A DNA stretch of 61,978 nt, from NCBI GenBank assembly GCA_023480665.1, contig JAMCWR010000053.1, positions 1-61,978 on the forward strand, given 5' to 3'. The position numbers and the translations under genes were made by a program. The stretch comes from Gammaproteobacteria bacterium. GTDB lineage: Bacteria; Pseudomonadota; Gammaproteobacteria; UBA9339. Position 1 is the stretch's first letter. Each line of letters opens with the position of its first letter. Below, piece after piece: positions 1 through 9,488 of the stretch. The notes beneath the pieces are model-generated. The model was not told the DNA's origin. It saw only the letters and a program-made list of their open reading frames with translations, and did no database searches.

Positions 1-157
1 AGATAGCCCTACCTTCTAGCTGTTCAAGAGACTTAATCTTTGGCGCTTCTTTGTTGGCTTTTAATACCAGCTTTTCTAATAACTCATCAACATCGATATT
101 TTCCATCAAAAACTTTTCAGCAAACTCCAGGTTGCAAATTTTTTCTAGTCTTGTCAT
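1..157 (-). CDS. Unrecognised protein, N-terminal part, runs off the window
   Basis: An open frame starts with ATG at 157 and stays open to base 1, giving about 52 residues beginning MTRLEKICNLEFAEKF and rich in Leu, Glu and Lys. A purine-rich GGGGG ribosome-binding stretch lies at 164-168, seven bases before the start. The stop of the upstream fragment (160-162) is only two bases away, so the two were probably one transcription unit. It is probably helical; I do not recognise the family and the rest lies outside the window. Confidence 0.5.
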   Translation of the reverse strand, partial: MTRLEKICNLEFAEKFLMENIDVDELLEKLVLKANKEAPKIKSLEQLEGRAI

Positions 158-159
158 AT

Positions 160-252
160 TTAACCCCCAGTAAATTTAAAACTTTTTTCATTAAACAGTT
201 TAACATACGCGTCAACCATATTGGAATCATACTTCAATCCTTTATATTTAAT
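160..252 (-). pseudogene. Remnant of an HD-GYP-type domain C-terminus
   Basis: This 30-codon open tail ends at TAA 160-162. It reads KGLKYDSNMVDAYVKLFNEK near its end. The pattern Y/F-D-x-x-x-V-D-A-x-x-K resembles the last helix of HD-GYP phosphodiesterase domains. Nothing upstream continues the domain: within a few bases the sequence becomes IS1380 transposase in another frame. I read it as the 3' stump of a gene cut by an insertion sequence that later decayed. The family call rests on one short motif. Confidence 0.35.
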
Positions 253-256
253 TATT

Positions 257-473
257 CCCTTTCCGCAAAGTTGTTAATGTCCAGTGCGCTATATTTTTAG
301 GAAGTACTAATGTTTTAAGAAAATTACCTAAATTATATGCTAGCCCAAATAACTGCAATCGTATTTCATTAGCAACAAATTTTTCACAGGATAGTTTTGT
401 CCATTTAACAGCGTTTTTCCTTTTTTGATGTATTGTTCTGCAGTGCCTCATTTATTATAAAACTTCATAACGT
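257..473 (-). pseudogene. Degraded IS1380-family transposase, C-terminal fragment
   Basis: The minus strand encodes FYNK-stop-GTAEQYIKKGK, then after a one-base shift NAVKWTKLSC...FVANEIRLQLFGLAYNLGNFL...WTLTTLR. This is the characteristic C-terminal block of IS1380-family DDE transposases (typically FYNKRGTAEQYIKEGKNAVKWTRLSC). A CGA-to-TGA type nonsense change replaces the expected Arg, one A is missing from the AAAAA run near 425, and the frame ends prematurely near 260. With no N-terminal two thirds and no partner end, it is an inactive relic. The 67-codon frame at 248-451 is only part of it. Confidence 0.75.
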
Positions 474-579
474 TTTAATAACTTATTTTAATTCTATCTG
501 GGAAATATTGGTATAATAACAGTTACGAGGCAACAACAATATTATTAATTATTAATTGCATTTTTGCTACAATGGTTTT

Positions 580-1140
580 ATGCAAAAAAGATCTTCATTA
601 AGAATTATCGGCGGTAAGTGGCGCAGCCGGAAAATTGATTTTCTGCCGCTTGAAACTGTGCGCCCCACCACAAACCCAATCCGCGAAACAGTATTTAATT
701 GGCTTGCGCCGATTATTGCTGATGCAAATTGTTTGGATTTGTTTGCAGGGAGCGGTGCTTTAGGGTTTGAGGCTTTATCGCGTGGAGCAAAAAGCGTTTT
801 ATTTATAGATAAATCGATAAAGATAATTTCGCTTTTAAAAGAAAATGCGAGGGCGCTGAATGCAAAAAATGCTGATTTTTTATGCGCTTTGATACCGCGA
901 GATTTATTAAAAATCCCCAAGCAAACTTTTGATATTGTATTTTTAGACCCACCTTTTAAACAAAATTTATTACAAACATGTTGTGAGCTATTGCGTGAAA
1001 ATAATTATATTGGTCAGGGTTCTTATATTTATCTTGAAGCTGAAAAGAGCCTAAATATTCAAGAGGTCATCCCAAAAGATTGGCAAATTGTGAAAAGTAA
1101 AATTACCGGTGAAGTGGGCTATTATTTAATAACTATTTGA
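580..1140 (+). CDS. rsmD: 16S rRNA (guanine-966 N2)-methyltransferase RsmD
   Basis: RsmD uses S-adenosylmethionine to methylate G966 of 16S rRNA in the small ribosomal subunit. The product from ATG 580 is 186 aa, normal for the family. It opens with the usual LRIIGGKWRSRKI segment, has the SAM-binding motif DLFAGSGALG at about residues 53-62, and the catalytic motif DPPF at 123-126. The frame is open upstream to a TTG at 556, but residues before MQKRSS do not match the family, so ATG 580 is preferred; no strong Shine-Dalgarno is visible for either start. It stands alone, upstream of an intergenic repeat. Confidence 0.9.
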   Translation: MQKRSSLRIIGGKWRSRKIDFLPLETVRPTTNPIRETVFNWLAPIIADANCLDLFAGSGALGFEALSRGAKSVLFIDKSIKIISLLKENARALNAKNADFLCALIPRDLLKIPKQTFDIVFLDPPFKQNLLQTCCELLRENNYIGQGSYIYLEAEKSLNIQEVIPKDWQIVKSKITGEVGYYLITI

Positions 1141-1162
1141 TTTAAAACAAAAATCTCGCTAA

Positions 1163-1245
1163 TAAAACATGTAAAATAAATTATTAATATAATCAAATAA
1201 TTACAAAATGAGCTGGACTTTTTTTAATATAACATATTGATTATA
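1163..1245. repeat. IHF-like intergenic repeat, two opposed units
   Basis: A plus-strand unit at 1163-1207 contains ACATGTAAAATAAATT followed by AATCAAATAATTA, an exact match to the IHF consensus WATCAANNNNTTR. A second match (AATCAATATGTTA) lies on the minus strand at about 1228-1240. The same unit recurs at 11.4, 14.05, 16.1, 35.2 and 60.6-60.9 kb. No gene is visible in 1141-1586 apart from the sites listed here. Confidence 0.6.
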
Positions 1246-1332
1246 AAAAATTATTTTTTCAATACGCTAGGTCCGTATTTGCTTTTACTCATGCTTAATT
1301 AGAAACTATTTTTTTCCATCGTTCCTGCTTTT

Positions 1333-1380
1333 ACTAAACATATTTAGTAAAATTTGTGTGTTTTACTAAATATGTTTAGT
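1333..1380. repeat. Perfect 20-bp inverted repeat, possible operator
   Basis: Bases 1333-1352 and 1361-1380 are exact reverse complements separated by 8 bases. Each arm is itself almost palindromic (ACTAAA-yATr-TTTAGT), so the site is effectively two copies of a dyad. It lies about 55 bp upstream of a good promoter for the 1587 gene. It could be a repressor operator or a transcript hairpin; there is no T-run of a classical terminator. Confidence 0.55.
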
Positions 1381-1433
1381 GAAAATATTTCACAATTTAG
1401 GAAAAATATCTTGTCTATACTTTCCCGCATATT

Positions 1434-1462
1434 TTGACAAATTGGTTTATCTTGATTAATAT
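1434..1462 (+). promoter_or_regulatory. Sigma-70-type promoter for the 1587 gene
   Basis: TTGACA at 1434-1439 and TAATAT at 1457-1462 are separated by exactly 17 bp. This predicts a leader of roughly 115 bases before the ATG at 1587. Confidence 0.5.
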
Positions 1463-1586
1463 TTGCGGCCCTTAATGCTAATTTAGCAGCGTTGGGCTGA
1501 AAATTATTACGGAAAAAAATTTGCAATTTTTATTCTGGCTGGATCCTAAAATTATACAATTATAATAGAAGCGTAGGAGAAATAAT

Positions 1587-3287
1587 ATGTCAGCACCAGC
1601 AACACCATCAACAGCTGCAATGTTAGCACAAGTAGCAGCGCCATCATCAATACCATCATCACCAGCGGGACATGAAATAAAAGAATCAAAAGAGGGAAAA
1701 GAAGTAAAAGCAGTTGCGCCTCTTACTCCAGATGAAGCAAAACGGTTACAAGCAATTGGAATTGATCTGAGTGGTACTGTAACCCCGTTAAACATTTTCA
1801 ACATAGTTTCCACACTTGCAGCGCTAGCAATGCAAGCATCTGATAAAAGATTCGGCGGCAAACAAAGCTTTAGTAGAGCAGAAGAATATCAATATTTTGT
1901 TATTGCACAAATTATTGTTACAAATTGTTTGCAAAGCGTGGGGCCATGGAATATTGGTCAGCTCAACAATTATATTGTTGAACAGCTACGCCAGCAGAGT
2001 TTTCCATTTGGCAGAGTAGAGGGTATTGTTGAAGCGAAGGTTGATAATGAAGTTGGGTTTAGTGGAATGACGCTTTTTAAAGTAGGTTCCAATGCAGAGC
2101 TTGTGCAATTTGGTAGGCAGTGGAGTGAACAAATTTTGGCGGCACAGCGAAGTGGGTATTGCCCAGCTTTTATTTCTCGTGATTATATTGATTGTATTTT
2201 GGCATATCTGAAAGGAGTGTTGGGATTTGCTGCAGATAATATAAGAGTAATTGTTGAAGAAGATCTAATGAGCGCTAAAGATCTTGAGGATAACCATAGA
2301 ATTTGTATGGCAACTCTACATGGCGTTCATGCAAAGTTGGCAGAAGCAAAGGCGTTAGGCGAATGTGGCGAGAAAGTATTTGCAGATTTTATGAGAGAAC
2401 AGTCTGAGAAAAGAGAAAAATTCTATCAGCAATTTGCTGGAAAGATTCTTGTGTTTTCAGTTTCAAAGGATGCATCTAAAGGCGATGCTATGGAAGCGTT
2501 AGCTAAATTATTGAGAATCAGCCCCGATCAGATGCTTTTACTTGATGATCAAAGAGTAAATATTGTATCTGCTACAGAGCATGGTGCTCGCGCATTTGAA
2601 GTTGCCGAGAGAAATACTCCTTCATTGTTAACTTGGTTGGGTGGGTTACCGCAATGTAGTAGTCGACCTGCTTTTGATAGCACAGCAATTCAAGAGTGGA
2701 AGGGATATCATGGTGGTATGATTTCAAGCACCGGTCTTGCGCGCCAAGAGAGTGTGTTGAGCGCAATAGAAAGTAACGGCGGCGCGTATGCATTATATGC
2801 AAGCTTTAGATGTCTTTTCCCAGAGTCAGGTGCTGCACTTTTACGCTCAGGCGATAATCTTAGTAGAGTTTTTAAATCAATGCATGTAAATATGTATGCT
2901 GATGAACAAAAGAGCGCTCATGCAGCAATCGTAAGTGCCGAGGAGGCTGCGAAATTAGTGCCAACTTTTGGTAGTTTAGGTAGTAACGCGATGACTATGT
3001 TTGGTGGTGGGCCAGCGCTTCCGCCTGCAGCACCGCGCAAAGGGTCTGGTGATGAGATTTCGTTTAAGTTAACTTCTGGAAGTGCAGCATCAGCAGCTGC
3101 TTCTGTTGAAAGTAAGGCTAAGGCTAGCCTAGTAAATTCATCATTGTTGGCAGCAATTCCAGTTTTAAATCTTAGTAGAGTGGCAGCAATGACTACGCCT
3201 GGTAATGAACAAGCGCTTCCGCCAGCAACACCGCGCAGAGGGTCTGGCGATGGATTTTCATTCACGTTAAATTTGGCAAAAAATTAA
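1587..3287 (+). CDS. Orphan 566-aa protein with HAD-like motifs
   Basis: I do not recognise the family. The start ATG follows a GTAGGAG ribosome-binding site. The first 55 residues are an Ala/Ser/Pro/Lys-rich, probably disordered tail. Residues 58-66 read GIDLSGTVT, like HAD motif I (DxDGTVT) but with Ser at the second Asp. K298 lies in SKGDAMEAL and D320-D321 in MLLLDDQRVNI followed by a conserved-looking Gly-Ala-Arg; these resemble HAD motifs III and IV. The two 22.6-27.4 kb proteins have true HAD motifs with similar spacing. The C-terminus carries a duplicated block ALPPA-PR-GSGD-SF-L at about 477-498 and 543-562. Its low-complexity ends and lack of pathway neighbours suggest a host-directed protein; function is unknown. 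Confidence 0.75.
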   Translation: MSAPATPSTAAMLAQVAAPSSIPSSPAGHEIKESKEGKEVKAVAPLTPDEAKRLQAIGIDLSGTVTPLNIFNIVSTLAALAMQASDKRFGGKQSFSRAEEYQYFVIAQIIVTNCLQSVGPWNIGQLNNYIVEQLRQQSFPFGRVEGIVEAKVDNEVGFSGMTLFKVGSNAELVQFGRQWSEQILAAQRSGYCPAFISRDYIDCILAYLKGVLGFAADNIRVIVEEDLMSAKDLEDNHRICMATLHGVHAKLAEAKALGECGEKVFADFMREQSEKREKFYQQFAGKILVFSVSKDASKGDAMEALAKLLRISPDQMLLLDDQRVNIVSATEHGARAFEVAERNTPSLLTWLGGLPQCSSRPAFDSTAIQEWKGYHGGMISSTGLARQESVLSAIESNGGAYALYASFRCLFPESGAALLRSGDNLSRVFKSMHVNMYADEQKSAHAAIVSAEEAAKLVPTFGSLGSNAMTMFGGGPALPPAAPRKGSGDEISFKLTSGSAASAAASVESKAKASLVNSSLLAAIPVLNLSRVAAMTTPGNEQALPPATPRRGSGDGFSFTLNLAKN

Positions 3288-3302
3288 GAACGTAGATTCT
3301 AA

Positions 3303-3339
3303 TTAAGTTAAGCTCGGGTTTTGCTCGAGCTTAACTTAA
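3303..3339. terminator. Bidirectional terminator between convergent genes
   Basis: A perfect 14-bp inverted repeat (3303-3316 with 3326-3339) encloses a 9-base loop. It is flanked by A- and T-rich sequence and sits between the convergent genes ending at 3287 and 3366, so it can serve both strands. Confidence 0.7.
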
Positions 3340-3365
3340 ACATACATATCCAAAATAAGCTAAAC

Positions 3366-5675
3366 TTAGTGTCGCCTAGAGCCATCGCCACCATGGCCAC
3401 CGCTTCCGCCATGATGACTGCTACCACCACCGCCATGTGATCCACCGCCAGTAAAGATGTTTGCACCGCTATGCCCGCCACTGCCGTGATGAGTGCTTCC
3501 GCCATGCGACATACCGCCACCGCTATGCATTCCACTTGGATATACATTGTGGCTCGGCTGTGATCTGCCCCCGCTTTCGCCGTGGTGCATGATATTTGTA
3601 TTTCTTGGCCAGCCTTGTCCTTGATGTTGCTGGCCTTTAAAACCGCCTTTAAATCCTGGCTGAAAACCACCTTTAATACCTTGTTGCGGCGCATGAAAAT
3701 CACGTTTGAAATGCTGCGGCGCAAAGCCTGGGGTTTTGCCGCGTTGCATTTTAGGCGTAGTTTTTATGCTTTTTGGTTGATTAAATTGCATGGGCTTTTG
3801 TATGGATTTTTGCATAGATTTTGGCATAAATTTTTGCATTGGTTGCACCATTGGTTTTGCCAGGCGTCCAGTATTCCATTTTCGATTGTAGATATTATTA
3901 TTAATATTGTGATCGAATCTAAAATTGCGTTTGCCAATATTAATTTGATTACCAAAGATTGCATTTCTGTTGATATTTATATTGGTGCTGCGATATCTAA
4001 AACCACCTGGGCCATACCAACCTGTTGGCCGATACCAATGATTGCGCCCCCACCAATTATTATGCCAGTCATAACCAATGGATCTAAAAGCATAACCCCA
4101 ACCGCGGCCATAACCCCATCCATAATAATTGTCATAATAAAAGCCAATGCCATAAGTCCATGGCCAAGGATAATAGTAACCACCATACCAATATGGATAT
4201 ATGTAGCCGGTGCCAAACACTACTGTCCCGAGAAATGAAAAAAATCCGAGATAACCAGGAGTGTAACCAACATAAACAATATCTGGAGTAGAATCGTAAA
4301 CGCGGACATATTTCACATTATAAACTGGAGAACTTGGTGGAATACTTTGCACTTCTTCTGGTACGTCATCTGCAACTACCCATGGGCCAGTTGGGCTATC
4401 TGCGACAAACCAAACTGCATTATCACAAGCATAATATCTGCCGTTAATTAAAAGCACTGGAATTGTAGTATTAACTGCATATTTTATTTTAGTCCCACGA
4501 ATTTTTTTAAATTGTGGGCTACCATTATATTCAACTGTTAATTTTGCTTCACTGCGTTTGATTGCTGCAGTTTTTGGAATTTGCGAGGTGATTAGCGCAT
4601 CTTGTGCCTCTTGAGTATTTGGGATGCTAGCTAATACATTCCCTTTGGTAGAATTAGCAGGAATTTTTGCAAAATCAGCGGGCAGTTTATCTGGCGAGAC
4701 AAAATCCCACGGTCCTTGTAAAGATTTGCCAGCGAACCAACGACCCGAGAGTAATACATAATATTTTTTAGCACCTGTATCTAAAAAAACATTGCTTTCA
4801 GTGTTGCTCATATATAGCAAATTAGTATCTTTTATTGGTGTGTATTGTGGAGTGCCATCAGTTGTAATTAATTCTGCAGGTGTGGTTGATACTATAATTT
4901 TCGGCATTTCTGCATCTGATATTGTGCTTGTAACAGGTTTACCATTTGCAGTCACAATGTTTGCAATATACGCTGGAGGGTTATGTTCAATGTTCCAAGG
5001 GCCGTTAGTATCTTTAGTGCTATACCAAGCGCTGCCAGAGGAAAGATAATAATTTTTTGTTGTTGGATCAAAAACTACTAGCATTGGCGTGTTAACTGCA
5101 CGCATCAATTTTGAATCTTCAATTGCTTGAAGTTTTGGTTCGCCATCAAAGGTGACGAGAACAGCGGGGTTGTTCGCAAATATTATTTTTGGAGGAGTTG
5201 TTTCAAGGCGAGCATTAGTTACTGCCGCTTTTTGTTCACGCTCTAAATTTGTTTGCAGGGTATCTAATGCAGCATTTGTGTAATGTTTTGGCAATTCATT
5301 TTCGATGCTAGATAAAAGCGCTTCTTCGTTTAGCGATGTTGTTTCTGAGAATTTTATTTTGTTGATTTTAAATTGCTGTATGGAATAAGTGCGTTTATCT
5401 AAATCAGTTGCAAGTTCTGCGTTAAACCAAAATACGCCAAATGTAGGTACGTTTTGGTTTTGAGTTTGTATTGAAACTGCGGCGCGGCCAGTTAAAGCAT
5501 TGCCTTGTAGAGTTTCGGGTTGCAGTTGATAAACAGTTATTTGCCCTTGTGTAGAATTTATAGAAATTGGTCTATCAATTGCGGCGATAACTTTTGTTTG
5601 TAAAGAAAACGCAAAGCAGAAAAAAATTAAGTTTAAAATTAAAGTACGAAAAGAAATGGACTGCGGCTCTCGCAT
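3366..5675 (-). CDS. Secreted repeat protein, 'carbohydrate-binding family V/XII'-like
   Basis: The 769-aa product has an N-terminal hydrophobic signal segment (about residues 8-32, ending KVIAA). Three tandem modules follow, each with a pattern such as FDGEP/TDGTP/YNGSP-x-(14)-Y/MNT...YY...WF/WY...GPW. Proteins of this layout are commonly labelled carbohydrate-binding family V/XII; the biochemical role is not established. After a hydrophobic G/Y-rich stretch (VYVGYTPGYLGFF...YPYWYGGYYYPWPW), the last 200 residues are basic, Met/Gln/Lys-rich and then Gly/His/Ser-rich. It lies 28 bp downstream of gyrB on the same strand but looks functionally unrelated. Envelope or exported location is inferred from the signal segment. 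Confidence 0.7.
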   Translation of the reverse strand: MREPQSISFRTLILNLIFFCFAFSLQTKVIAAIDRPISINSTQGQITVYQLQPETLQGNALTGRAAVSIQTQNQNVPTFGVFWFNAELATDLDKRTYSIQQFKINKIKFSETTSLNEEALLSSIENELPKHYTNAALDTLQTNLEREQKAAVTNARLETTPPKIIFANNPAVLVTFDGEPKLQAIEDSKLMRAVNTPMLVVFDPTTKNYYLSSGSAWYSTKDTNGPWNIEHNPPAYIANIVTANGKPVTSTISDAEMPKIIVSTTPAELITTDGTPQYTPIKDTNLLYMSNTESNVFLDTGAKKYYVLLSGRWFAGKSLQGPWDFVSPDKLPADFAKIPANSTKGNVLASIPNTQEAQDALITSQIPKTAAIKRSEAKLTVEYNGSPQFKKIRGTKIKYAVNTTIPVLLINGRYYACDNAVWFVADSPTGPWVVADDVPEEVQSIPPSSPVYNVKYVRVYDSTPDIVYVGYTPGYLGFFSFLGTVVFGTGYIYPYWYGGYYYPWPWTYGIGFYYDNYYGWGYGRGWGYAFRSIGYDWHNNWWGRNHWYRPTGWYGPGGFRYRSTNININRNAIFGNQINIGKRNFRFDHNINNNIYNRKWNTGRLAKPMVQPMQKFMPKSMQKSIQKPMQFNQPKSIKTTPKMQRGKTPGFAPQHFKRDFHAPQQGIKGGFQPGFKGGFKGQQHQGQGWPRNTNIMHHGESGGRSQPSHNVYPSGMHSGGGMSHGGSTHHGSGGHSGANIFTGGGSHGGGGSSHHGGSGGHGGDGSRRH

Positions 5676-5703
5676 AACATCCTCCCTTGTAAATTGTTCC
5701 TTA

Positions 5704-8130
<2,427 letters not shown>

Positions 8131-8239
8131 TTATTACTTTTGAGCAAAAATTTTTAAGTTTTTAAATGAAAAATTATAGCATATTTTATGCAAAAACTCT
8201 AAGTGTTTGTTGATTTAAATATATAAAAATAAGCCTAAT

Positions 8240-9346
8240 TTAGAACATCTTGAAATAGCTGATTATTGTAGGGTCCAGAGCTTTATAGGCACCATTTTCT
8301 TCAATTACAAAGTCTTTTTCCAATAATGCATCTATAGCTTTCTGGATACTTGATTGCGAAAGATTAAGCATTGCCAATGTTTCTTGTTTGTATAATGCGG
8401 TTATTGGCTCTTGGCATATTTTTTGTAATAGTTTTTTTTGATTCAATGGCAGTTCTGACAAATTTTCTGTGATATCAGTTTTTTTTGAAAGAATATAAGA
8501 TCGCCATAATTCATCGACAATCTCTGTTTTGGGTTTTTTATCGTTTAGCCAAATTGCGCTGCACAAAGCATTTATGTATTTTGGATACCTATCGCTATAG
8601 TTTAATATTTGAGCAAGCACAGCATTATCTAAAGGCGATCCCCATTTTTTAGTAGCCTCTTGATTGATAAAAGCTGTGGCTTCTGCGGTTGGTATTTTTG
8701 AGAGTTCCATGATTTCACATAATGCATACAGTGGATTTTCCTTGCCATTAAACATACGTCGTAGAGGTAGGTGCTTGCTGCCTGAAAATAGGTAGGTAAT
8801 TTTTTTTGCGCGTTCGGCGGCATGCCTGATTGATGCTTGCAGAGTAGAATCGGCATCAATTCTGAGAATTTCCTGAAATTCATCAAACACTATTACTATA
8901 CGTTTTTTTATATCTACTGCTAATTTATCAAGATTATTTAGTAGGTCGATCACACTGTCATTGTTTTGAATATTTGGATGTAAATTTAAAGCAACTCCAG
9001 GAAGCTTGATCGTGATTTCTGGCTTAAGTGCGCTAAAATATTTGCTTGTTATTTTTTTCAGCTTTTCAGTTACTGGCGCGATTTTGACAATGAGTTCGCC
9101 TACTTTTTGCAGAATTTTATTACAAGCATCTTTCCTGCTGGTGATAGTCATAAAATCGATCCAGACATAGTCGAATTTATTTTCAAGTAGCACTTGAGTC
9201 ATGAGCGAGGTTTTGCCAAATCTTCTTGGCGCGATTAGCGCGGTATGAATGGTGTTATCGATATTTTGTTTAAGTTTTTTTTGCTCCTGAATTCTGTCAT
9301 AGAATGCTTTGCCTTGGGCAATTCCACTGGGAAAAAGTTTGATCAT
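8240..9346 (-). CDS. Archaeal-type (STAND-like) AAA ATPase
   Basis: This 368-aa protein has a P-loop APRRFGKTS (residues 39-47), a Walker B strand RIVIVFDEFQEI (D155-E156) and a sensor-like FSGSKHLPL around residue 195. A C-terminal winged-helix-like region follows (ALYKQETLAMLNLSQSSIQKAIDAL). This is the pattern of the archaeal ATPase/AAA family (PF01637-like), standalone P-loop proteins common in host-associated bacteria whose cellular role is unclear. The gene has its own upstream tandem repeats (9396-9443), so it is probably transcribed separately from yheS, although both are on the minus strand. It is an accessory gene wedged into the origin cluster. Confidence 0.75.
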   Translation of the reverse strand: MIKLFPSGIAQGKAFYDRIQEQKKLKQNIDNTIHTALIAPRRFGKTSLMTQVLLENKFDYVWIDFMTITSRKDACNKILQKVGELIVKIAPVTEKLKKITSKYFSALKPEITIKLPGVALNLHPNIQNNDSVIDLLNNLDKLAVDIKKRIVIVFDEFQEILRIDADSTLQASIRHAAERAKKITYLFSGSKHLPLRRMFNGKENPLYALCEIMELSKIPTAEATAFINQEATKKWGSPLDNAVLAQILNYSDRYPKYINALCSAIWLNDKKPKTEIVDELWRSYILSKKTDITENLSELPLNQKKLLQKICQEPITALYKQETLAMLNLSQSSIQKAIDALLEKDFVIEENGAYKALDPTIISYFKMF

Positions 9347-9395
9347 AATTATTCACCAAAATTATCTAATTAAGGTAATTATAATTATCTTTTTT

Positions 9396-9443
9396 AGATA
9401 ACACAAGTAAGATAACACAAATTAGATAACGCAAATAAGATAG
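9396..9443. promoter_or_regulatory. 14-bp tandem repeats upstream of the ATPase gene
   Basis: AGATAACACAAGTA (9396-9409), AGATAACACAAATT (9410-9423) and AGATAACGCAAATA (9424-9437) stand head to tail, with a partial fourth copy AGATAG. The inverted motif TTATCT also occurs at about 9362 and 9386. The block lies immediately upstream of the ATPase start (minus strand), where it could be an operator for a repressor binding every 14 bp. Confidence 0.55.
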
Positions 9444-9488
9444 TTTTATAATCTTGTCCATAAAATTTGTTTTAATATTTGAGCTACA

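Noticed and set aside
1344..1526. 60-codon minus-strand frame
   Set aside because: It spans the inverted repeat and promoter upstream of the 1587 gene, has no ribosome-binding site and no protein-like features.
3582..4238. 218-codon plus-strand frame
   Set aside because: Antisense to the repetitive C-terminal half of the secreted protein gene; the composition reflects the shadow of that repeat.
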